A stretch of DNA of 11,881 nt from an uncultured Porphyromonadaceae bacterium (lineage in GTDB: Bacteria; Bacteroidota; Bacteroidia; Bacteroidales; Muribaculaceae), in the NCBI GenBank assembly GCA_947166165.1, contig CAMVDK010000081.1, forward strand, positions 1 to 11,881, in the 5' to 3' direction. How positions within the stretch are numbered: the stretch's first letter is position 1; each line of letters starts with the position of its first letter. A model generated the notes under the pieces. The model saw only the letters and a program-made list of their open reading frames with translations, made no database searches and had not been told where the DNA came from. The position numbers and the translations under genes are program-made. Below, piece by piece: positions 6,244 through 11,881 of this stretch.

Positions 6244-7257
6244 ATGAAAATCCTACTCACGCTCGACTATGAGCTCTTTCTGGGCAGCCGCACCGGCACG
6301 GTGGAGCACTGCCTGATCGAGCCCATGGAGCACCTGCAGAAGGCCGTTGAGCCGGTGGGCGCCAAGTTCACCGTCTTTGTCGACGCCACCTACCTGCTGC
6401 GTGCCAGCCAGCTGTCGATCGGCCACAAGCAGCTCGCGGCCGATGTGGAGCAAATCACGCGGCACATCCGGCAACTCGATGCCGCGGGCCACGACGTGCA
6501 GCTGCACATCCATCCGCACTGGGCCTACTCCACCTACGACGGCGGCGAGTGGCGCCTCGACCACAACCACTACAAGCTCTGCGACCTCGAGCCCGACGCC
6601 GCCTGCCAGCTCACAGCCCAGGCCAAGGCGCTGCTCGACGAGACGCTTGGGCACCCCACGCGCGCCTTCCGCGCGGGGGGGTTCTCGGCACAGCCCACCT
6701 CGCTGCTGCGACAAGTGTTTGAACGCAACTCACTGGTGGCCGACTCGACGGTGTGCCCCGGCACCAGCTACAACTCCAGCCAGCAACGCTACGACTACAC
6801 CACGGTGCCGGCAACAAGCGACACCTACCGGTTTGGCGACGACATCTGCCAGCCGCAGAGCGACGGCCCATTCACCGAGGTGCCCATCAGCATGCACGAG
6901 GTGTCGCCGCTCTTCCACTGGCGGCTGGCCTTCAACCGTGTGACCAACCGCCTGGTGAAGCTGCCGCATCACCACACCTATGGCGACGGCATCGCCGTCA
7001 AGACTGCCAGCGAGAGCATCGTGGCCCGGCTCACGAGCCGCCAGAACTGCCAGGCCACCATCGACGGGCTCAAAATCGCCTTCCTCGGCGACGCCCTCCG
7101 CTCGGCAAAACGGATGGGCAAAGGCGTGTTCACTGTGCTTGGCCATCCCAAACTCGCCACGCCCTATTCGGTAGAACGGTTAGCCGCCTTCGTCGAGCGT
7201 GCCGCTAGTAGTGGCGACACTTTCATCACCATCAGCCAACTCATCGACAAGCAATGA
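6244..7257 (+). CDS. Polysaccharide deacetylase (CE4)-like protein
   Basis: A 337-residue protein resembling the WalW-like branch of the CE4/NodB carbohydrate esterase superfamily, whose characterised members remove N- or O-acyl groups from glycans using a divalent metal. Visible marks: LTLDYE at 5-10, where NodB proteins have TFDD; a histidine-rich metal-site candidate QLHIHPHW at 86-93 (His88, His90, His92); FRAGGFSAQP at 142-151; and VLGHPKLATP near the C-terminus with His301. Replacement of the second Asp of TFDD (Tyr9, then Glu10) makes the exact chemistry uncertain. There is no signal peptide or membrane segment, so it probably acts in the cytosol on a sugar-nucleotide or lipid-linked intermediate rather than on a finished surface polymer. 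The ATG 4 nt after the KAS III stop is the natural start; the 3' end overlaps the acyltransferase gene by ATGA. Confidence 0.75.
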   Translation: MKILLTLDYELFLGSRTGTVEHCLIEPMEHLQKAVEPVGAKFTVFVDATYLLRASQLSIGHKQLAADVEQITRHIRQLDAAGHDVQLHIHPHWAYSTYDGGEWRLDHNHYKLCDLEPDAACQLTAQAKALLDETLGHPTRAFRAGGFSAQPTSLLRQVFERNSLVADSTVCPGTSYNSSQQRYDYTTVPATSDTYRFGDDICQPQSDGPFTEVPISMHEVSPLFHWRLAFNRVTNRLVKLPHHHTYGDGIAVKTASESIVARLTSRQNCQATIDGLKIAFLGDALRSAKRMGKGVFTVLGHPKLATPYSVERLAAFVERAASSGDTFITISQLIDKQ

Positions 7258-8207
7258 ATCATCGTCTGAAAGCGTGGCTGCAGATAGGCCTGCTCTATGC
7301 CCCCGATTTTGTGAGTGTGCCCATCCGCGAGCGTGCGCAGCAAATGGAATTGGAACATGCGCTCGAAGTGTCGCGCCGCACCCGCGTCACGCGTGAGCAG
7401 GTCGAAGCGGCACTGGCCGAGTTCACCATCGACACCGACGTGATGCTTCACTCGTCGATGATTAAAATCGGCAAAGTGCAAGGGGGCGCAAAATTCCTGG
7501 CCGAGAGCATTGTGAAGACCGTCGACACTTCGCGCCACACCCTGCTTGTGTCGGCACTGCCCTATCGCGGCATGTTTGCCAAATGGCTCACCGACGACAT
7601 GGTGTTCGACGTGCGCACAGCCCCTATCGCCATGGGCGCCGTCAACGAGAAGCTGGCCGATTATCCCGGGGCGTGCCGCAGCATCCACCCCACCCACTCG
7701 GTGGTGGCGCTGGGGCCCGACGCCAAGGACTACACGGGCGAGCATCACCTGGACTCCACGCCGTTCGGCGTCCACAGCCCCTACTACAAGCTCATTGCCC
7801 GCCGGGCAAAGCTGCTGTTTGTGGGTGCCACGCTGCACAACATGACCTTCAACCACGCCATCGAAGACGCGCTTGGCGACGCCTTCCCGGCACGGGTCTA
7901 CAACCGCCGTCCCTATCACATCAAATGCATCGACCATGACGGGAATGAACTCTATGTGGACACTCCCGTCCACTATCCGGTGAACAGCATCCTGCGCAGC
8001 TGGCCCGAAACGGAGGAAGTGATGACCCGGATTGGAGCCTACAAAAGTGTGCCACTGGGTGAGTCGACAGTCAGCATGCTCGATTGCTACGCCTACACGA
8101 TGGCCTACCTCGACCTGCTGCTCAGCGGCCGCTCGCTCTACGGCCGTCACCGCGTCACACCCGAACTGCGGCAGCGCATCGACCAGTTCAAACAGGCATT
8201 AGGCTAA
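7254..8207 (+). CDS. AAC(3)-family N-acyltransferase
   Basis: A 317-residue member of the aminoglycoside 3-N-acetyltransferase superfamily (Antibiotic_NAT fold), moving an acyl group from a thioester donor to an amine. Typical blocks: LHSSMIKIGKVQGG (65-78), FDVRTAPIAMGAVNEKL (118-134), CRSIHPTHSVVALG (141-154, with His145 and His148), TPFGVHSPYYKL (169-180) and LLFVGATLHNMTFNHAIED (187-205). The family also occurs in sugar-modification loci, and nothing here points to antibiotic resistance: there is no mobile-element context, and it is translationally coupled to a deacetylase and close to ACP-dependent acyl synthesis. The inferred role is transfer of the cluster's acyl group to an amino sugar; whether the donor is ACP or CoA is unknown. 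The start overlaps the previous stop (ATGA). Its stop overlaps the convergent relA/spoT-family stop by 4 nt, leaving no room for an intergenic terminator. Confidence 0.87.
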   Translation: MNHRLKAWLQIGLLYAPDFVSVPIRERAQQMELEHALEVSRRTRVTREQVEAALAEFTIDTDVMLHSSMIKIGKVQGGAKFLAESIVKTVDTSRHTLLVSALPYRGMFAKWLTDDMVFDVRTAPIAMGAVNEKLADYPGACRSIHPTHSVVALGPDAKDYTGEHHLDSTPFGVHSPYYKLIARRAKLLFVGATLHNMTFNHAIEDALGDAFPARVYNRRPYHIKCIDHDGNELYVDTPVHYPVNSILRSWPETEEVMTRIGAYKSVPLGESTVSMLDCYAYTMAYLDLLLSGRSLYGRHRVTPELRQRIDQFKQALG

Positions 8208-10414
8208 GAGCCGCGCGACACGTGGCGCACCCCCTTCAAGGCTTGCATCCGGGCCATGAGCTCGTCGAGCATGGCTATGCTCGGCACACTCACCACCAGA
8301 TGCCCCTCAAACTCGCCATCGTGCGAATTGATGGCGATGTTGCGTAGCGTGGCATTCTCGGTTTTGTTGATCAGCGACGTGATGTTGGCCACGATGCCGA
8401 TGTCGTCGCGCCCCACCACGCGGATCGAGGCAGCGAACTGCGAACCGATTTTTCCCGACCACTGCGTTTTGATCATGCGATAGGGATATTTGGCAATCAG
8501 GTGCTTCACATTGCCGCATCCGGCGCGGTGAATCTTGATGGCGCCGTCGCTGGCCACAAAGCCCACGATTTTGTCGCCATAGATGGGCTTGCAGCATTTC
8601 GAGAGCTTGTAGTTGATGCCCTTCACCCCCTCGCCAATCACGAGCACATCGCCGGCCAAATGCTCCTCGCGCTGCGGCGTGTGGAGTACAAACTCTTCGG
8701 CCGTTCCCGGCACCGAGGTCTGCGCTTCGGTCTGCTTGTCGATTTGCTGCTCATACTGCTCGACGAAGTCGGCCACATCGACCCGCTGCTCGTGGATGTC
8801 GACCAGGAAATCGGTGAGCGTTTTGAAGCCCAGGCGTTTCACCAGCCGCATCATCACGGCCTCGTCGAAGGCGATTTTCCGGTTCTTGAACCGGCGTTGG
8901 AGCATCTCCCTCGCCATTTCGGCCTGGCGGGCCCGGGCTTCGTTGACAGCCACCTTGATTTTGTTGCGCGCACGTGTGGTGACCACATAGTTGAGCCAGT
9001 CGAGCCTGGGCACCTGCGTCGACGAGGTGATCACCTCCACCGTGTCGCCGTTCTGGAGCCGGTAGTTGAGCCGCTGGTTCTTGCCGTCGATGCGGGCGCC
9101 CACGCAGGTGCTGCCCACATGGGTGTGGATGGCGTAGGCGAAGTCGAGCACCGTGGCTCCCTGCGGCAGACGGTGGAGGTCGCCCTTGGGCGTGAAAACG
9201 AACACCTCGTCGGCATAGAGGTTCATGTTCATCTCGCGCACGAGCTCCATCTGGCCTGATTGCCCCGACTCAAGCACCTCGCGCACGTTGTTCATCCATG
9301 CGTCGAGGTCTTTTTCGCTTTTGATGCCCTTGTATTTCCAGTGCGCCGCCAGTCCCCGCTCGGCAATCTCGTCCATGCGGCGCGTGCGGATTTGCACCTC
9401 CACCCACTTGCCGCCCGGCCCCTGCACCGTGGCGTGGAGCGACTCGTAGCCGTTGCTCTTGGGGATGGTGATCCAGTCGCGCATGCGCGAGGGATTGGCC
9501 TGATACATGTTGGTCACTATCGAGTAAGCCACCCAGCAGTCTTTTTTCTCCCGCTCGAGCGGCGAGTCGAGGATGATGCGGATGGCAAACAGGTCGTACA
9601 TGCCGCCCAGGTCGACGTGCTTGTTCTTCATCTTGTTCCAAATCGAGTTGATGCTCTTGGTGCGTCCCTTGATTTCGAACGTCATGCCCTCGCGCTCGAG
9701 GGCCTGCCTGACGGGAGCGATGAAGTCGGCCACATAGCGGTCGCGCACCTCTTTCGTCTCGCTCAGTTTGTCGGCAATCTGAGTGTAGATTTTCCGGTTC
9801 AGATATTTGAGCGAGAGGTCTTCGAGTTCGGTCTTGACTTGGTAGAGCCCCAGCCGGTGGGCCAGGGGGGCGTAGAGATAGCGCGCCTCGAGCGCGATGT
9901 CGCGCACAAAGTCCTGGTCGGGATGGTGGTTGATGGCGCGCATGAGCGCCATGCGGTCCACAATCATGATAATCACCACCCGAATATCCTCGGCAAAGGT
10001 GAGCAGCAGCTTCTGGAAATTCTCGTCGCGCACGGCCGACTGCTTGCTGTAGAGCCTCGACACCTTGATCAACCCTCTCACCAGCCGGGCCACATCGCCC
10101 CCCAGCACCGCCGCCACCTGGGTGTGGGTCTTCTCGCTCTTGCGGCACAGGTTGTAGAGCAGGCACGCCAGCAGCATGCTGCGGTCGGGCGCCACCTGCT
10201 CGGTGAGCAGCCATGCCGTGCGCATGCTGCGCAGAATCGGGTTCACGCCATGCAAGTCGCGGGCATACAAGCCGCTGTCCACCCCTTGACGCAGTTGCCG
10301 GTCAACAAAGTCGACATCGGCGCGCGAAAGCAGATGCAAATATCTGCCAGCCAGATGCTTGACTGTTGTCACAATCTCTTTTCGCTCTTCGGCGAGAAAG
10401 TATGAGTCGGTCAT
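8204..10414 (-). CDS. relA: RelA/SpoT-family (p)ppGpp synthetase with degenerate hydrolase domain
   Basis: A 736-residue long RSH protein of the stringent response, which makes (p)ppGpp from ATP and GDP/GTP. Order: HD-like region (about 50-200), synthetase (about 240-365: GRTKSINSIWNKM, YDLFAIRI with Asp274, NGYESLHATVQ at 321-331, VEVQIRT with Glu339), TGS domain (about 402-463: VFVFTPKGDLHRLPQGATV), a helical stretch, a Cys/His module (KCCKP with Cys607-Cys608, then His629 and Cys633), and a C-terminal ACT domain (about 660-736). In the hydrolase region the diagnostic His-Asp is Tyr87-Asn88 (CLLYNL) and the first metal His is not evident, while Asp153 (VDRMALMRA) remains. This suggests loss of (p)ppGpp hydrolysis, as in synthetase-only RelA. 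Bacteroidales commonly carry a second, hydrolase-competent RSH; none is in this window. The ATG at 10414 follows a good promoter. The symbol relA is used by this functional logic. Confidence 0.92.
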   Translation of the reverse strand: MTDSYFLAEERKEIVTTVKHLAGRYLHLLSRADVDFVDRQLRQGVDSGLYARDLHGVNPILRSMRTAWLLTEQVAPDRSMLLACLLYNLCRKSEKTHTQVAAVLGGDVARLVRGLIKVSRLYSKQSAVRDENFQKLLLTFAEDIRVVIIMIVDRMALMRAINHHPDQDFVRDIALEARYLYAPLAHRLGLYQVKTELEDLSLKYLNRKIYTQIADKLSETKEVRDRYVADFIAPVRQALEREGMTFEIKGRTKSINSIWNKMKNKHVDLGGMYDLFAIRIILDSPLEREKKDCWVAYSIVTNMYQANPSRMRDWITIPKSNGYESLHATVQGPGGKWVEVQIRTRRMDEIAERGLAAHWKYKGIKSEKDLDAWMNNVREVLESGQSGQMELVREMNMNLYADEVFVFTPKGDLHRLPQGATVLDFAYAIHTHVGSTCVGARIDGKNQRLNYRLQNGDTVEVITSSTQVPRLDWLNYVVTTRARNKIKVAVNEARARQAEMAREMLQRRFKNRKIAFDEAVMMRLVKRLGFKTLTDFLVDIHEQRVDVADFVEQYEQQIDKQTEAQTSVPGTAEEFVLHTPQREEHLAGDVLVIGEGVKGINYKLSKCCKPIYGDKIVGFVASDGAIKIHRAGCGNVKHLIAKYPYRMIKTQWSGKIGSQFAASIRVVGRDDIGIVANITSLINKTENATLRNIAINSHDGEFEGHLVVSVPSIAMLDELMARMQALKGVRHVSRGS

Positions 10415-10444
10415 CTTCGGTCAATCAACAAAAAAACTAATGAG

Positions 10445-10475
10445 CAAAATTAATTTTTTTGCCCGGAAAATGCAA
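10445..10475 (-). promoter_or_regulatory. Promoter of the relA-family gene
   Basis: On the minus strand, TAATTTTG (10445-10452) matches the -7 consensus, and TTG (10473-10475) lies 20 nt upstream. The predicted start near 10438 gives a leader of about 25 nt. It is only about 45 nt from the oppositely oriented promoter of the DUF4301 gene. Confidence 0.7.
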
Positions 10476-10495
10476 CACATATAAAACTAAAATAG

Positions 10496-10503
10496 TAACT
10501 TTG
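10496..10503 (+). promoter_or_regulatory. Candidate promoter -7 box of the DUF4301 gene
   Basis: TAACTTTG is a full TAnnTTTG match. No convincing TTG -33 element lies at the expected distance. The predicted transcript would begin near 10510 and carry a leader of about 100 nt before the ATG at 10614. The region is shared with the divergent relA-family promoter. Confidence 0.6.
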
Positions 10504-10519
10504 ACAAAAATTAGTCTTT

Positions 10520-10588
10520 CCGGGCTTCGGAGCCTGGCCGTCGCCGCCCTTTGCGGCAAGATGCGCCCAATGGTCGCTCCGAATCCGG
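10520..10588 (+). promoter_or_regulatory. Predicted structured 5' leader of the DUF4301 gene
   Basis: CCGG (10520-10523) pairs with CCGG (10585-10588), and TTCGGAGC (10526-10533) pairs with GCTCCGAA (10576-10583), giving a 12-bp stem with a small internal loop. An internal hairpin, GCCGC/GCGGC (10543-10547 and 10553-10557), has loop CCTTT. A competing hairpin, GGCT-TCGG-AGCC (10523-10534), uses the same left strand, so two exclusive folds are possible, as in attenuators and riboswitches. No known class is recognised. It could also be a dispersed palindromic repeat. Confidence 0.5.
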
Positions 10589-10613
10589 CATACTGACAGC
10601 GAAAACCGAAATA

Positions 10614-11881
10614 ATGACAATGAATATGTATTCCGACAACGACTTAAATCAAATGAAATCGAAAGGCATCACCCCCGAGCAGGTCGATGCCCAACTGGCT
10701 CGCTTCAAGGCCGGGTTCCCCCGCCTTCGCATCCACGCTGTGGCCACACAGGGTCAAGGAATCAGAGTGCTCACCCCCGCCGAAGAGCGGCACTACATCC
10801 AGTGCTGGAACCACTACCTGCAGCAGCCCGGAGCCAGCGTCGAGAAATTGGTCCCTGCATCGGGAGCGGCAAGCCGAATGTTCAAGAATCTGTTCGCCTT
10901 CGTCGACAGCGGCCGTCAGACCCCGGGCAACGACTTCGAGACCGCCTTCTTCGAAGGGCTGCACCATTTCGCCTTTTTCCCGCTGCTCAACCGCGCCTGC
11001 AACAAGCGTTTCGGCCTGGGTGCTGACCAGCTCGTTGAAGCCGGCCGCTGCGCCGATGTGGTGGACACGCTGCTCGGCAGCGACGGACTGGGCTACGGCT
11101 CCATGCCAAAAGGGCTGCTCAAGTTCCACCGAGCCGCCACAGGAACGGTGCACACACCCATCGAGGAGCACCTCGAGGAGGGAGCCCAGTATGCCGCCGG
11201 GGCCGACCGCGTGGTGAACCTCCACTTCACCGTCTCGCCCGAACACCGGCAGGCCTTCGAGCAGCTGCTTGCCGTGGCCGTCCCCCATATGCAGCAAGTG
11301 TGGGGTGTGGAATACCGCATCACGCTCTCCGAGCAGCGTCAGAGCACCGACACCGTAGCCGCCACGGCCGATGGCACCCCCTACCGCGACCAGAACGGGC
11401 AACTCGTCTTCCGCCCCGCCGGCCATGGCGCCCTGCTCGAGAATCTCAACGAACGCGAGGCCGCAGTGATATTCATCAAGAACATCGACAACGTGGTGCC
11501 TCAGGCGCTGCGCGCCGCCACCACACGCTACAAGAAAATCATTGCAGGCGTGCTGGTCGACACTCAGCAGCAACTCGCACAGATGCTCGCCGAGCTGGAA
11601 GCCGCCACCCCGTCGCGCGAGCGCTTGGAACAGATGCTGCACTATCTGGAAGGCCCGCTGTGCACCCATCACGACGAGGCCGCAAAACTCGACGACGAGC
11701 GGCTCGCCCAGTATCTGACAACCAAATTCAACCGTCCGCTGCGCGTGTGCGGCATGGTGCGCAACGAGGGCGAACCCGGCGGAGGCCCCTATCTGGCCTA
11801 CAATCCCGACGGCAGCTGGTCGCCGCAGATACTCGAGGCCGCACAAATCGACCCCGACGACCCCGATGCCATGGCACTCAT
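10614..11881 (+). CDS. DUF4301-family protein, 3' end beyond the window
   Basis: An open frame from the ATG at 10614 to the window edge (422 complete codons, no stop). It resembles the DUF4301 family, whose members are usually about 500 residues, so perhaps a fifth is missing. Visible blocks: LVPASGAASRMFKNLF (79-94), which recalls the glycine-rich nucleotide loop of sugar nucleotidyltransferases (PAGGxGTRM); NEREAAVIFIKNIDNVVP near residue 278; and CGMVRNEGEPGGGPY from residue 379. A nucleotidyltransferase-like fold is therefore possible, but no function has been established to my knowledge. No signal peptide or membrane segment is seen. In-frame ATGs at 10620, 10626 and 10653 are alternative starts; the conserved part begins later, so the start is uncertain by a few codons. 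It is divergent from the relA-family gene with a shared intergenic region. Confidence 0.8.
   Translation, partial: MTMNMYSDNDLNQMKSKGITPEQVDAQLARFKAGFPRLRIHAVATQGQGIRVLTPAEERHYIQCWNHYLQQPGASVEKLVPASGAASRMFKNLFAFVDSGRQTPGNDFETAFFEGLHHFAFFPLLNRACNKRFGLGADQLVEAGRCADVVDTLLGSDGLGYGSMPKGLLKFHRAATGTVHTPIEEHLEEGAQYAAGADRVVNLHFTVSPEHRQAFEQLLAVAVPHMQQVWGVEYRITLSEQRQSTDTVAATADGTPYRDQNGQLVFRPAGHGALLENLNEREAAVIFIKNIDNVVPQALRAATTRYKKIIAGVLVDTQQQLAQMLAELEAATPSRERLEQMLHYLEGPLCTHHDEAAKLDDERLAQYLTTKFNRPLRVCGMVRNEGEPGGGPYLAYNPDGSWSPQILEAAQIDPDDPDAMAL

Noticed and set aside
7254..8207. Reading this as an acquired antibiotic-resistance gene
   Set aside because: No insertion sequence, integron or resistance neighbour is present, and the gene is translationally coupled to a biosynthetic cluster.
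9260..10405. 381-codon plus-strand frame opposite the relA-family gene
   Set aside because: A shadow of a clear RSH gene; Val/His/Ala/Leu-biased translation.
10644..11846. 400-codon minus-strand frame at the right end
   Set aside because: It is antisense to the DUF4301 frame, which carries conserved family blocks and a promoter; the minus frame has neither.

Overview
The window looks like a chromosomal segment from a GC-rich member of the Bacteroidota, most likely order Bacteroidales. The evidence is the TAnnTTTG-type promoters (TACTTTTG, TAATTTTG, TAACTTTG) in front of several genes, a carboxypeptidase-regulatory/plug/beta-barrel outer-membrane protein, and a DUF4301 protein, a family I associate with this phylum. 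I could not run any search, so family calls rest on motifs read by eye. No rRNA, tRNA, CRISPR array, transposase or phage gene is visible.

Left part (1-2763): one minus-strand gene for an 822-residue TonB-dependent-receptor-like outer-membrane protein. An inverted repeat of about 60 bp (1-62 and 2585-2644) brackets the gene. The right copy belongs to a 184-bp nested palindrome (2580-2763) that lies between the gene and its best candidate promoter (2807-2814), so it is probably transcribed as a 5' leader.

Middle part (2987-8207): a plus-strand cluster encoding ketoacyl-ACP synthase III (KAS III), a dedicated acyl carrier protein, an SDR ketoreductase, a second KAS III, a CE4/polysaccharide-deacetylase-like protein and an AAC(3)-family N-acyltransferase. 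The ACP and reductase genes overlap (TGATG), the second KAS III and deacetylase genes are 4 nt apart, and the deacetylase and acyltransferase genes overlap by 4 nt (ATGA). There is no dehydratase or enoyl reductase, so the simplest product is a short beta-hydroxyacyl-ACP. A coherent but unproven reading is that this acyl group is transferred to an amino group, perhaps one freed on a surface sugar by the deacetylase. The two KAS III genes are paralogues sharing an exact 42-nt stretch around the catalytic histidine.

Right part (8204-11881): a minus-strand RelA/SpoT-family (p)ppGpp synthetase whose hydrolase HD motif is degenerate. It converges on the acyltransferase gene with overlapping stop codons. 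A divergent promoter region separates it from a DUF4301 gene that runs off the window end and has a strongly structured predicted leader.
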